A stretch of 55,976 nucleotides of DNA from Candidatus Azambacteria bacterium (lineage in GTDB: Bacteria > Patescibacteriota > Minisyncoccia > GWC2-36-17 > WO2-46-25), in NCBI GenBank assembly GCA_016234725.1, contig JACRAK010000029.1:1-55976 (forward strand), in the 5' to 3' direction. Below the pieces are notes generated by a model that made no database searches, had not been told where the DNA came from, and saw only the letters and a list, made by a program, of their open reading frames with translations. This document shows positions 31,761 through 40,638 of this stretch, piece by piece. The position numbers and the translations under genes were made by a program. Numbering within the stretch: position 1 is the first letter of the stretch; every line of letters begins with the position of its first letter.

Positions 31761-33104
31761 ATGGATATTCAACGCATTGCGCAAAAAAAAAACATCATTA
31801 TTCTCGGGGCTGGGTTTGGCGGGAGCGCCTGCGCACGCACACTGGAGGATATACGGCGCGCGCATCCCTCTTCATTTCAGGATCTCAATATAGTTCTGGT
31901 GGATAAAAAAAACTACTACCTGTATACGCCATCCCTCTATGAGATCGCCACTACGGCGGCAGACGATGCCGCTCCCCTTGCACTCAAACGAGCGGTAGGC
32001 ATCCCCATTGAGGACATTGTTGCGCGTACGGCGATAAAATTCGTCCAGGGCAACATCACATATGTCGACCTTGGCGAGAAAAAGATCTCCTTTGAAGACG
32101 GAACGGTATTATCATATGAATATCTGGTGTATGCGATCGGATCGGAGCCGACCTATTTTGGCATTCCCGGAGTGAAAGAACACGCCATCGCGCTTAAATG
32201 GCTTGAAGACGCGATCCGCATCAGAGCGGAGGTAAAAAGAAAATACGACACGAAGCTCTCCGAAGAAGCCCTTGCCGTCGTGGTCGGCGGCGGCGGCCCG
32301 GCGGGCATCGAGGTCGCCGCAGAACTCATCGGATATGTTAAAAAACTCAACCAAAAAACAGGGAAAAATATTTCCTGCTCCCCCATCATCGTAGACGGCG
32401 GCGCGCATGTGCTTGCCGGGTTTGACGACTTCACGGTCACCAAGGCGACCGCGCGGCTTCTGTCTGTCGGCGTCCGCATTAAATGCGGGTTCGTCATCGC
32501 GCATGCAGATGAGAAAGCGGTGTATGTAAAACCCGCTCCCCCGCCGCCGCCAGCCGCAGGCAGTGCAGCGCCGCAAGAACAGCCGGCAACGGAGGAGGCG
32601 CTTCCCTACGACCTCTTTATTTGGGGGGGAGGCGTGCAAGCCGCATCCGTCCCTTCGGGAGATTGTCTTATAAAAGAAAAGCGCGGAAGAATAGAGACAA
32701 ATCAATGCCTTGTCTGCACGCCCACCGGAGAAAACCTTGAAATAACAAAAAAAGTTTTTGCCATCGGCGATGTTGCATGCTTCACCGATCCGAAAACAAA
32801 ACGCGCGATGCCGGGCACCGCACAGGTAGCCGCGGCAGAAGGAAAAGCGGTCGCACATAATATCCATCAAGCCATCGAAGGAAAACCCCAGATCCCTTTC
32901 GTGCCAAAAGCCTCATATCCTTTTGTCATTCCTGTCGGAGGCAAATATGCGATCGCAAAAATAGGCCCGGTCCGCTTCAGCGGCTTTTCCGGGTGGATTT
33001 TCGCACAACTCGTTGAGCTCTATTACTTTTACTCCGTTACCCGCGATCTCGGGGTTATTCGCCGCTGGTGGCGCGATATTAAGATCTTCACGCGCAACGA
33101 TTAG
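31761..33104 (+). CDS. NDH-2-like FAD/NAD(P) oxidoreductase
   Basis: A 447-aa two-dinucleotide-fold flavoprotein. The FAD site is IIILGAGFGGSACA. The second Rossmann motif is VVVGGGGPAGIEVAA, and VFAIGDVACF is the FAD-closing motif. A Pro/Ala-rich insert of about 20 residues (PPPPPAAGSAAP) precedes the third segment. The C-terminal FAQLVELYYFYSV fits the membrane-binding helix of type II NADH dehydrogenases. It would oxidise NADH at the membrane, useful for NAD recycling in a cell without complex I. The electron acceptor is unknown. The start MDIQRIAQ is set after the divergent gap. Confidence 0.87.
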   Translation: MDIQRIAQKKNIIILGAGFGGSACARTLEDIRRAHPSSFQDLNIVLVDKKNYYLYTPSLYEIATTAADDAAPLALKRAVGIPIEDIVARTAIKFVQGNITYVDLGEKKISFEDGTVLSYEYLVYAIGSEPTYFGIPGVKEHAIALKWLEDAIRIRAEVKRKYDTKLSEEALAVVVGGGGPAGIEVAAELIGYVKKLNQKTGKNISCSPIIVDGGAHVLAGFDDFTVTKATARLLSVGVRIKCGFVIAHADEKAVYVKPAPPPPPAAGSAAPQEQPATEEALPYDLFIWGGGVQAASVPSGDCLIKEKRGRIETNQCLVCTPTGENLEITKKVFAIGDVACFTDPKTKRAMPGTAQVAAAEGKAVAHNIHQAIEGKPQIPFVPKASYPFVIPVGGKYAIAKIGPVRFSGFSGWIFAQLVELYYFYSVTRDLGVIRRWWRDIKIFTRND

Positions 33105-33142
33105 CGCGCTTCTTTAATTCTTATCAATCGGTTTTACCTTCT

Positions 33143-33248
33143 CCGGTCATTCTTAATTCTTTCTTACATCCGCTCACGCCCTTCTCTATAACAATTAATG
33201 AAGGGCTGCGCTTCCGTTAAGATTCCAGAAAAAATTAAGAATGACCGG
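33143..33248 (-). repeat. F1 palindromic element copy D
   Basis: Arms CCGGTCATTCTTAATT/AATTAAGAATGACCGG are perfectly complementary over 16 bp. The F1 core (rev. AACGGAAGCGCAGCCC and GGGCGTGAGCGG) is present. It fills the gap between the oxidoreductase and tpiA, which converge. Confidence 0.8.
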
Positions 33249-33274
33249 GGATCGCCTTCGCAATCCAAAGAATT

Positions 33275-34015
33275 TTAAAGGGACGCGAGCATTTTTGCAA
33301 ACTCCTCTTTGTCGGTCGAGGCTCTCCCTACCAGCACGCCGTCGATCCCTTCTTGAAGGACAAAGTCGCGGATATTGCGGGAGTCCACCGACCCTCCATA
33401 GAGCACTTTGAGCATGGTCGCCTGTGCGGCGCCAAACATCTCGCTCACGACCTTCCTGATATAGATCGCCGCAGAAAGCGCGTCGTTGGGCGTATCTGAA
33501 ACCCCCGTACCGATCGCCCATATCGGCTCGTATGCGATCGTAATGCGCGCAAGCGCGCCTTTCGAGATCCCCGTAAGCGCGGCGCGCGTCTGTTCCCCCA
33601 CCGATTCGGGAACCGCCTTTTTATCCTCCCGTTCCCGCTCGCCGACACAGATGATCACGTCAAACCCGCCGGCCAACGCCATATCCACCTTCTTGCGTAT
33701 AATATCGTCGCTCTCTGAAAAATGCTGGCGCCGCTCGGAATGACCGACGATCACCGTCCCTACGCCAACCCCTTTGAGCATATCTGGTGTGATCGCCCCC
33801 GTGTACGGACCGCTCTCTTTCCAAAAAACATCCTGCGCGCCAAGGCGCACCGTACGCCCTATCTTTTTTTTGACCGCAGCAAGAAACACGAACGGAGGGC
33901 ACACCACCACCGTGGTGCTTTTTTTTATTTTTACCTGTGCTATTTTCTTTGCAATGCGTTCCGCTTCTTTCGCGGTGGCAACATACGCTTTCCAATTTGC
34001 AACAATGAGTTTCAT
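33275..34015 (-). CDS. tpiA: Triosephosphate isomerase
   Basis: A 246-aa TIM-barrel protein. The N-terminal IVANWKAY holds the catalytic Lys, VIVGHSERRQHF the His, and TIAYEPIWAIGTG the catalytic Glu. The phosphate-binding GGSVDSRN is near the C-terminus. It interconverts DHAP and G3P. It is followed by galT upstream in the same direction at a 10-nt spacing, so carbohydrate genes are clustered. Confidence 0.95.
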   Translation of the reverse strand: MKLIVANWKAYVATAKEAERIAKKIAQVKIKKSTTVVVCPPFVFLAAVKKKIGRTVRLGAQDVFWKESGPYTGAITPDMLKGVGVGTVIVGHSERRQHFSESDDIIRKKVDMALAGGFDVIICVGEREREDKKAVPESVGEQTRAALTGISKGALARITIAYEPIWAIGTGVSDTPNDALSAAIYIRKVVSEMFGAAQATMLKVLYGGSVDSRNIRDFVLQEGIDGVLVGRASTDKEEFAKMLASL

Positions 34016-34025
34016 GGTATGCCGT

Positions 34026-35048
34026 TTATATCGTTTTCACTTTTCTTAAAAATGCCGCGGCGTCTTCAGGCGCGATCGCGGATATCTCGATGCCGGTCCC
34101 CATCTCAAAGCCGGCCCAAATGGATGTCTTTGGCAGGATCTCGATATGCCAATGATAATGGCCGTGCTTCTCGCTGTCGGGCGCTGTATGAATAAAAAAA
34201 TTATATGCGGGGTCATTTAAGCCGTTCCGCAGGCGCGTCAGCTGTTTTTGCAGCATCTTTGCCGCCAGTGCGAGATCGCCGTCCTCGAGCATGCCGAAAT
34301 TCGGCTGGTGGATCTTCGGAGAGATCCGCACCTCGAACGCCACCTTTGAAGCGAACGGGGTAAACGCGACAAACCGCTCGTTCTCATCGATGATCCTTTT
34401 TTTCACCCGCAACTCGTACTGGATCATCTCGCAATGCACGCAGGTCCCGTGCTCGTGAAAAAAACGCTCCGACCCCCGCAAGCTGCGCGATACATCGGGC
34501 GGGATCACCGGCATCGCGATCAACTGCGAGTGCGGATGCGGAAGCGACGCGCCCGCTTCGCGTCCGTGATTATGAAACACCAGAACATAGGCGACGCACT
34601 TTTCATGCTCAAGCGACCGGTACCGTTCCCGATACGCGCGCACCAGATTGATCATCTCTTCCGCATCAAGGTCAGGAATATAACGCTTGTGATCCCTGAG
34701 GATGAACACCTCGTGCGACCCCACCCCATCCGCCAACGTATACGGGCCCTCTTTAGAAAAAGAATTGCACGGCGCCTTGCTGAATGCGGGAAATTTATTA
34801 GGAACGGCGACCACGGACCACCCGGTCGAGTGCCCTCCTTGCCGATAATCGTAGCGTACGAACGGCTTTTCTTTTCTTTCCGATAGCACCTCAAACGGAC
34901 ACTGAGAAATCGGTGCTTCTTGTTTTTTTGGCTTTGCGCCCACCGCGAACGCATGCGGGCGCTTTCCGCGCGCCAGCGCGATCACTACCCAATCCCCCGA
35001 CACCAGGTCTTGCCGCAATTCCGATATATTTTTCTTTTTTGTTGCCAT
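34026..35048 (-). CDS. galT: Galactose-1-phosphate uridylyltransferase-like
   Basis: A 340-aa HIT-superfamily nucleotidyltransferase. The first metal/uridine half has RQDLVSGDWVV. The catalytic HPHSQ is in ASLPHPHSQLIAMP, and a second HYHWHIEILP occurs late. A CVHCEM motif supplies Zn-type ligands. It would exchange UMP between UDP-sugars and sugar-1-phosphates to supply surface glycan precursors. Distinguishing GalT from UDP-glucose/ADP-sugar relatives is not possible here. Confidence 0.88.
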   Translation of the reverse strand: MATKKKNISELRQDLVSGDWVVIALARGKRPHAFAVGAKPKKQEAPISQCPFEVLSERKEKPFVRYDYRQGGHSTGWSVVAVPNKFPAFSKAPCNSFSKEGPYTLADGVGSHEVFILRDHKRYIPDLDAEEMINLVRAYRERYRSLEHEKCVAYVLVFHNHGREAGASLPHPHSQLIAMPVIPPDVSRSLRGSERFFHEHGTCVHCEMIQYELRVKKRIIDENERFVAFTPFASKVAFEVRISPKIHQPNFGMLEDGDLALAAKMLQKQLTRLRNGLNDPAYNFFIHTAPDSEKHGHYHWHIEILPKTSIWAGFEMGTGIEISAIAPEDAAAFLRKVKTI

Positions 35049-35057
35049 AAAGAGGCG

Positions 35058-35804
35058 CTACGCCCGCACTGTTGTGCGGCGATATCTGCCCAGCAGCATA
35101 TTCTTTCGCACCACAAGCAGGTCGCGCAATGTCGTGACATAGGCGCTCAAACCGACTTTTGATTCGCCTTTATTTATCCATTCCACCGGAAGCTCTTTGA
35201 TGCGATAGCCGAGTTTTTTTGCGATCACCAGGATCTCAATATCAAACCCCCACCGGGTAAGCGTCTGCAAAGCGAACACCTCTTGAGCGGCACGCGCAGA
35301 AAAGAGCTTGAACCCGCGCTGAGTGTCGTGTATCTCCCAAATGGCAAGCAGGCGGATAAGCAACTTCGCCCAATGGCCGAGCGCGCGCCGGTACCATGCG
35401 GCATGCTCTTCTATCTTTGCGCCCGGAAGCTCTATGGAAGCGATCACGACATCATATCCTTGCGAGAAATAAGAAATGAAAGTATCACAATACTCAATGG
35501 ATACAGAATTGTCGGCGTCCATGAATAGGCGGAACTTCCCACGAGCCGCCAGCATCCCCTGCCGCACGACATATCCTTTGCCGTTATTTTCTTTATTGTC
35601 GATGAGTACAAGCCCCTGCATCGTGCGTGCGCGTTCTGTAACCACCTCGCCCGTGCGGTCACTGGACCCGTCGCTTACCACCAGCACTTCATAGGTAAAC
35701 GATTGTTTTTTGAGATACGCATCGACCGCCTCAAGCGTTTTGCCGAGGCGATGCTCTTCGTTATATGCAGGAATGATGACCGATAAAAATACCTCTTTCT
35801 CCAT
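35058..35804 (-). CDS. Family 2 glycosyltransferase, dolichyl-phosphate type
   Basis: A 248-aa GT-A enzyme. VIIPAYNEEHRLGKT opens the fold, VVSDGSSDRTGEV carries the nucleotide site, and the metal-binding FMDADNS is the DxD. DTQRGFKLFSA and FDIEILVIAKKLG match dolichyl/undecaprenyl-phosphate sugar synthases (DPM1/Alg5-like). There are no membrane helices beyond a hydrophobic region. It probably charges a polyprenyl phosphate for glycan or protein glycosylation. The start MEKEVFLSVIIP is chosen over upstream codons. Confidence 0.9.
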   Translation of the reverse strand: MEKEVFLSVIIPAYNEEHRLGKTLEAVDAYLKKQSFTYEVLVVSDGSSDRTGEVVTERARTMQGLVLIDNKENNGKGYVVRQGMLAARGKFRLFMDADNSVSIEYCDTFISYFSQGYDVVIASIELPGAKIEEHAAWYRRALGHWAKLLIRLLAIWEIHDTQRGFKLFSARAAQEVFALQTLTRWGFDIEILVIAKKLGYRIKELPVEWINKGESKVGLSAYVTTLRDLLVVRKNMLLGRYRRTTVRA

Positions 35805-35906
35805 AGCAATAAAATTATACCACGACAAAACCGCTTCACAAAATAAAACGACCCAAAGCGCATACGTGCTCCGGGTTTCGCGCTGAACCATGTCGCACGC
35901 GACACA

Positions 35907-36293
35907 TTATTCTTTTTTCCTGTTTCTGTCGATCCAGCTTTGTAAAATAAGCGCGGCGGAACTCTGGTCTAGCGTGTTCTTTTTTGCGCCGTCACGTGTG
36001 GCCATTTTCGTCGTGAATATTTCATTCTCATACACCACCGGTATCTGCACGAATCGCGCGAGCGCATCGCCAAACATCCGTATCGTCCGCATGAACGGCG
36101 ACACTTCCCCGATGAGCATCGGCATACCAATGACGATCTGCACCGGCTTTTCCGCGTCGCATATTTTTTTGATCTCGGCAAGCGTTGAAGATATATTCTC
36201 GATCGTCGCATGCGGAAACGCGATCATACCGTTGTCGTCCGACACCGCGATGCCAATGCGCTTCTCACCGTAATCGATGCCGAGATATTTCAT
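35907..36293 (-). CDS. ruvX: Putative pre-16S rRNA nuclease / RuvX (YqgF)
   Basis: A 128-aa RNase H-fold protein. The N-terminal YLGIDYGEKRIGIAVSD holds the first Asp, VIGMPMLIGEVSP the second strand and VVYENEIFTTKMA the Glu. LDQSSAALILQSWID is the C-terminal signature. The family processes 16S rRNA 5' ends and was named after Holliday-junction cleavage. The start MKYLGIDYG was used instead of the track's extension. Confidence 0.9.
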   Translation of the reverse strand: MKYLGIDYGEKRIGIAVSDDNGMIAFPHATIENISSTLAEIKKICDAEKPVQIVIGMPMLIGEVSPFMRTIRMFGDALARFVQIPVVYENEIFTTKMATRDGAKKNTLDQSSAALILQSWIDRNRKKE

Positions 36294-36296
36294 AAA

Positions 36297-36389
36297 ACAG
36301 GAAGCTTGAATCTTGAAACCTAAAACTCGAAACAAAAATTATGAATATGTCATACCCCCTGTTTCATGTTTCACGCGTCATGCTTCAAG
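36297..36389. repeat. F5 degenerate-arm palindrome (CTTGAAAC type)
   Basis: AGCTTGAATCTTGAAACC on the left mirrors TGTTTCATGTTTCACG and GCTTCAAG on the right. It lies between map and ruvX and overlaps the map C-terminus. Confidence 0.6.
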
Positions 36390-37157
36390 ACCGGTTAGTA
36401 TCTCGCACCCCTCCTCTGTCACCAGCACCGTGTGTTCAAAATGCGCCGCAAGCGAACCGTCCATGGTGCGGATACCCCACCCGTCTTTGTCGGTTTTAAT
36501 GCGCCAATCGCCTGCGGTCACCATCGGCTCGATCGCAATGGTCATGCCCGCAACAAGCGCCTCGCCGGTTCCCTTTTTGCCGAAATTCAAGATCATCGGC
36601 TCTTCATGGGCATGATGCCCCACGCCGTGCCCCGCAAGTTCGCGCACCACGGAAAAACCCTCGCGCTCAACGCATAGCTGAATGGCGTGCCCGACATCGC
36701 CGAGCTTCGCGCCCGCGCGCACGGCAGCGATGCCTTCATACAGCGCTTTGTTCGTCACCGCGATAAGTTTTTGCGTTCGCGCGGGAACGCCGCCCGCCGC
36801 AACCGTGAGCGCACTATCGACGCACATCCCCTCGTACCGAACGCCAAGATCGAGGCTCACTACATCGCCGTCCCGGATAACCTTACCTTCATACGGGATC
36901 GCATGCACCACCTCGTCATTGATGCTCACGCACAGCGCGGCAGGATACGGTGACGCCGCTCCCTCCGGCTGGTAGCCCAAAAAAAGAGGTGTAGCGCCGT
37001 GCGCGGCGATGATCCTCTCCGCTTCCGTATTGAGTACCGCAGCATCTGCGCCCGGCGCAACCATAGCCGCAACGCGCGCAAGTACATCTGCCAAGATCTT
37101 TCCTCCGCGGCGCATGGCGGCGATCTCTTCTTGTGTATTGATAACGATAGGCGCCAT
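36378..37157 (-). CDS. map: Methionine aminopeptidase, type I
   Basis: A 259-aa pita-bread metallopeptidase. The metal ligands are visible: Asp in VSLDLGVRYEGMCVD, His in GHGVGHHAHEEP, Glu in FAIEPM-like TIAIEPMV, and the late Glu in FEHTVLVTEEG. It removes initiator Met. In many bacteria map follows adk and secY, as it does here, so this is the conserved tail of the spc operon. Confidence 0.95.
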   Translation of the reverse strand: MAPIVINTQEEIAAMRRGGKILADVLARVAAMVAPGADAAVLNTEAERIIAAHGATPLFLGYQPEGAASPYPAALCVSINDEVVHAIPYEGKVIRDGDVVSLDLGVRYEGMCVDSALTVAAGGVPARTQKLIAVTNKALYEGIAAVRAGAKLGDVGHAIQLCVEREGFSVVRELAGHGVGHHAHEEPMILNFGKKGTGEALVAGMTIAIEPMVTAGDWRIKTDKDGWGIRTMDGSLAAHFEHTVLVTEEGCEILTGLEA

Positions 37158-37173
37158 TGTTCCGTGCGGAATT

Positions 37174-37854
37174 TTATTGCTTTGGAAAGACGTTTCTCTT
37201 CGCAAGCGCTTTCACTATTTCCTGATGCACCGCCTCCGGGTCTTGCTCGCCATTCACCACAATAAGCTTGCCTTTGCTGCGATAATGTTCAACCACCTTC
37301 ATCACTTCGTGGTCAAACCAATCAAGCCGCGATTCAATGCCTGCGGGATTATCTTCCGAACGGATCGTCAGGTCTCCGCCGCAATATTGGCAATGCGTTT
37401 GAGGCGCTTCTTGCTCATTTTCTACGTACGCTCCTCGCTTGCATACGCTGCATATGCGCCGTTTCATCAGGCGGTGACGCGCGACCTCGCGTGAAATATC
37501 GATAAGTACCACTTTTACTTTTTTCCGTTCGAACCAATCAAGCACCTCGTCGAGCGTCGTCGCCTCTCCGAGCATCCGCGGGCTGCCATCAAACAACACG
37601 CCTTTATGCACATCGGTATACGCAAGCTTTTCCATCCAAATAAAAAATGGCATCCAGGAAGGAGCGAGCTTCCCTTGTGCCATTGTTTCTTTCATCCGGT
37701 GCGCGGCGGCGTTTTTACGTTCAGAAAATTTCCGTAAAAGATCGCCGGTGCCGATGTATTCGAGATCAAACTCTCGCGCAAGAACCTGCGCTTGAGTACC
37801 CTTTCCGCTTCCTGAGCGCCCAAGCATAATAAGATTAAGTGGTTCTTTCTCCAT
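37174..37854 (-). CDS. adk: Adenylate kinase, Zn-lid form
   Basis: A 226-aa NMP kinase. The P-loop is GRSGSGKGTQ. NMP-binding residues are in TGDLLRKF. The LID carries CSVC and CQYC, a four-Cys zinc site. The lid and C-terminal helix are long for the family (about 215 aa). The GXPR motif reads GSPR (DGSPRMLGEA). It equilibrates ATP, ADP and AMP. It lies between secY and map. Confidence 0.93.
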   Translation of the reverse strand: MEKEPLNLIMLGRSGSGKGTQAQVLAREFDLEYIGTGDLLRKFSERKNAAAHRMKETMAQGKLAPSWMPFFIWMEKLAYTDVHKGVLFDGSPRMLGEATTLDEVLDWFERKKVKVVLIDISREVARHRLMKRRICSVCKRGAYVENEQEAPQTHCQYCGGDLTIRSEDNPAGIESRLDWFDHEVMKVVEHYRSKGKLIVVNGEQDPEAVHQEIVKALAKRNVFPKQ

Positions 37855-37926
37855 TGCACTTCTATTCTATCACGAGATGTGATGTGTTAAAAATCACTCG
37901 TCTCGCTGAAGATAAGGCGAAGCAGG

Positions 37927-39201
37927 TTAGAATTTTTCGTACTCGTGCATGACGAGCTGTGCGTCGATCTGCTTCATCGTATCGAGCGCGACAGACACCA
38001 CGATCAACAACGCCGTACCACCGATCGAAAGCGTCGCGGTACCGGTAAAATATTGAATAATGAACGGCAGGACCGCAATAATGCCCAGCGACACCGCGCC
38101 TGCAAGCGTAATGCGATTCATGACCCGCGCGAGAAACTCCGCGGTCGGGTTTCCCGGCCGGATGCCCGGCACGAACCCGCCATGCTTCTGCACGCCTTCC
38201 GCGATCTCCTTCGTATCAAACGTGACTGCGGTATAAAAATACGTAAAAATGATCACGAGAATAAAATACACCGATCCGTACATCAGCCCTCCCGCTTTAA
38301 AAAATCCGGCGAGCGAGGTCCCGAGATCTTTGATCCACTCCTGATGCGCCAACTGCATGAAATTGCCAAGCATCTGCGGGAACAACAGGATCGATATCGC
38401 AAAAATGATAGGGATGACCCCTGCTTGATTCACCTTCAACGGAAGGTATGTCGACGTTCCTCCATATACCTTTGATCCGCGCACCCTCTTTGCATATGAA
38501 ATGGGAATATTCCGCTGGCTGTCGTTGATAAACACGACGCCCGCGATCACAATGACAAATACGATAAGAAACACGACCACCGTCGGGATCATGGACGGGT
38601 CGAAATTGAGGAAGAACTGGCCCACTTTTGTCGGTACAGCAGCGATGATACCCGCAAAGATGAGCAGTGAAATGCCATTGCCGATCTTTTTTTCCGAAAT
38701 AAGTTCGCCGATCCACATCAAGAATACCGTTCCCGCCGTGATCACCGAAAGGTTGGTGATGAGCGAAAAAAGATCAAGCCGGTCAATGACATTCTGATTC
38801 TGGAGCAACGCCAAAAGACCATACCCCTGCAAACAGGCAAGCGGTATGGTTAACAGCCGCGTGTATTGATTGAACTTCTGCCTTCCTTGTTCTCCTTCTC
38901 CCTGGTACAGCTCTTTGAGCTGGGGGAAGATCATGGTCAGAAGCTGCATGATAATGAGCGCGGTGATGTAGGGGCCGACGCCCAGCATGACAATAGAGAG
39001 ATTATCGAGCGCGCCGCCGGAAAAGATATTGAGCAATCCGAAGAATTGATTCCCTTCAAAAAAGCTCTGCAATCTGCTCACATCGATCCCCGGAACCGGG
39101 ATGACCGCCGCCACGCGGAACACCGCCAGCAACGCAAGCACGAAAAGGATCTTCCTTCTCAGATCCTTTGTTTTAAAAATTTGTATCAATTTGTCCATCA
39201 T
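37927..39201 (-). CDS. secY: Preprotein translocase subunit SecY
   Basis: A 424-aa ten-TM channel protein. TM1 with the FVLALLAVFRVAAVIPVPG motif, the plug segment LQSFFEGN, the TM2 LNIFSGGALDNLSI and the cytosolic C5 loop FVPGIRPGNPTAEFL are all present. It forms the SecYEG pore. It is encoded right after rplO as in the spc operon and precedes adk and map. Confidence 0.95.
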   Translation of the reverse strand: MMDKLIQIFKTKDLRRKILFVLALLAVFRVAAVIPVPGIDVSRLQSFFEGNQFFGLLNIFSGGALDNLSIVMLGVGPYITALIIMQLLTMIFPQLKELYQGEGEQGRQKFNQYTRLLTIPLACLQGYGLLALLQNQNVIDRLDLFSLITNLSVITAGTVFLMWIGELISEKKIGNGISLLIFAGIIAAVPTKVGQFFLNFDPSMIPTVVVFLIVFVIVIAGVVFINDSQRNIPISYAKRVRGSKVYGGTSTYLPLKVNQAGVIPIIFAISILLFPQMLGNFMQLAHQEWIKDLGTSLAGFFKAGGLMYGSVYFILVIIFTYFYTAVTFDTKEIAEGVQKHGGFVPGIRPGNPTAEFLARVMNRITLAGAVSLGIIAVLPFIIQYFTGTATLSIGGTALLIVVSVALDTMKQIDAQLVMHEYEKF

Positions 39202-39210
39202 ACTCTAGAC

Positions 39211-39639
39211 CTATTCCTTTACCGCGCCCCCCGCCTTTTCGATCTTCTCCTTCGCCGATGCGGATACAAAACATCGCTCTACGGTAAGTTTCTTTTCCAG
39301 CGCCCCGCCGCCAAGTATCTTTACCAAAGGAAATGTGTTTCCTCTCTTTTCGATAAGGCCGTGGGCATGCAGTGACTCCGGGGTCACCGCGTCGCCTGAG
39401 GCAAATACCGCATCCATTGCAAAAAGGTTCACGATCGCGTGTTTTGTGCCGATGCTCTTAAAGCGATACCCGCGCAATTTCGGGATTTTTTTGATCAGAT
39501 CGCGTTCTGCGGGACGGATCCTGTGTCCTGCGCGCGACTTCTGTCCTTTTGTCCCTCGTCCGGACGTCTTTCCATGCGCGCCGCCCCGCGCGATGCGTTT
39601 CTTGCTTTTCTTTTTATTCCGTAATTCGTGAAGTTGCAT
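39211..39639 (-). CDS. rplO: Ribosomal protein uL15
   Basis: A 142-aa large-subunit protein. The basic Gly-rich N-terminus reads KRIARGGAHGKTSGRGTKGQ, and the C-terminal domain has ILGGGALEKKLTVE. The start MQLHELRN is used. Upstream, the position where rpmD (uL30) normally lies is occupied by an F2 palindrome. Confidence 0.95.
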   Translation of the reverse strand: MQLHELRNKKKSKKRIARGGAHGKTSGRGTKGQKSRAGHRIRPAERDLIKKIPKLRGYRFKSIGTKHAIVNLFAMDAVFASGDAVTPESLHAHGLIEKRGNTFPLVKILGGGALEKKLTVERCFVSASAKEKIEKAGGAVKE

Positions 39640-39779
39640 ACCCCGTATATCAACTTGGATAATGTTCACATTATCAAAAGTTGTAATAAATAATTATTCT
39701 TGCGTATATCCTTTAGCATGCCCCCGCGCAAGGTCTTTCGCATGCGAAAGACCAATCCAAGTTGTATTACGGGGCATAT
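39637..39779. repeat. F2 palindromic element, copy c
   Basis: CCCCGTATATCAACTTGGAT pairs with ATCCAAGTTGTATTACGGGG (a 20-bp stem with two mismatches). Inside is the hairpin GGTCTTTCGCATGCGAAAGA. It fills the whole rpsE-rplO gap and overlaps the rplO start codon. Confidence 0.8.
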
Positions 39780-39781
39780 GA

Positions 39782-40297
39782 TTATTGTAACGGCGTTGCT
39801 TCGCTTGCCGAAACCGCCTGCACGGGTGCCGCAGGTCCTTTCTGCCGCCGCAGCTTCAAGCTCCTGAGCGCCGCAACCGTCGCCTCGCTTACATTGATCT
39901 TATTCGAACTCCTTCCTTGGATCTTTCCGGTGACGTTCTTTATTCCCGCAAGCTCGCAGATCACCCGCACTGCGCCGCCCGCAATGATGCCTGTTCCCGG
40001 TTTTGCCGGCTTCAGCAGCACGCGTGCGCTTCGAAACTTCCTGCTCACCGTATGCGGAATGGTACCGTTATAGGTATTGATCTTGGTGATATTTTTTTTC
40101 GCTTGCTGGATCGCTTTTTCAATGGATGCGGCAACGTCGAGCCCTTTTGCGGTCCCTACGCCGACGCCGCCCTTTCGGTCGCCGAGCGCGATCGTCACGC
40201 GGAAGCTGAACCGTCTCCCGCCCGCCATCGTACGCGCCACTCTCCTGATATCGAGGGTCTTTTGGTCAAACTCTGATTTTTGTCGTTGCATTGCCAT
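39782..40297 (-). CDS. rpsE: Ribosomal protein uS5
   Basis: A 171-aa decoding-site protein. The double-stranded RNA-binding domain begins RTMAGGRRFSFRVTIALGD, and the C-terminal domain has NKINVSEATVAALRSLK. Fidelity-associated residues in this loop look normal. The C-terminal Ala/Pro extension (AAPVQAVSASEA) is longer than usual. Confidence 0.95.
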   Translation of the reverse strand: MAMQRQKSEFDQKTLDIRRVARTMAGGRRFSFRVTIALGDRKGGVGVGTAKGLDVAASIEKAIQQAKKNITKINTYNGTIPHTVSRKFRSARVLLKPAKPGTGIIAGGAVRVICELAGIKNVTGKIQGRSSNKINVSEATVAALRSLKLRRQKGPAAPVQAVSASEATPLQ

Positions 40298-40299
40298 AC

Positions 40300-40629
40300 T
40301 TAAAATAGTAATCCTCCGGCTCGCGCGCCCTCGGCAACTTCTTTAATTCTCCCGTGATACGGGAATCCGCCGCGATCAAACACCGCTTTCGTGATACCTG
40401 CTTCTTTTGCTTTTTTCGCGATCTCCTCGCCCACTTTTTTCGCACGCTCCGCTTTCGTGTGTTTGCCTTTGTGAGCAACATCGGATGCGGAACACAGCGT
40501 GACCGCTTTTGCATCATCGATAAGCTGGGCATACGTGTATTTCGTCGAACGAAATACCGCAAGGCGGGGCGCAGATGCGGTGCCTTGTATCTTTGCCCGT
40601 ATTCGTTTGTGGATCCGTGTACGATTCAT
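40300..40629 (-). CDS. rplR: Ribosomal protein uL18
   Basis: A 109-aa 5S rRNA-binding protein. The Arg/Lys start (RTRIHKRIRAKIQGT) is followed by RLAVFRSTKYTYAQLIDD and the C-terminal FDRGGFPYHGRIKEVAEGAR. It is 2 nt from rpsE. Confidence 0.95.
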   Translation of the reverse strand: MNRTRIHKRIRAKIQGTASAPRLAVFRSTKYTYAQLIDDAKAVTLCSASDVAHKGKHTKAERAKKVGEEIAKKAKEAGITKAVFDRGGFPYHGRIKEVAEGARAGGLLF

Positions 40630-40638
40630 AGAATTGCT

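Noticed and set aside
14900-33248. Integron attC sites for F1
   Set aside because: Covarying arms resemble attC, but there is no GTT/AAC core pair at the ends, no integrase, and the internal core is conserved rather than variable.
33195-33521. 108-aa minus ORF over F1 copy D
   Set aside because: Its C-terminal NGSAALH is a translation of the F1 core, seen in ORFs at other F1 copies; the rest is a shadow of tpiA.
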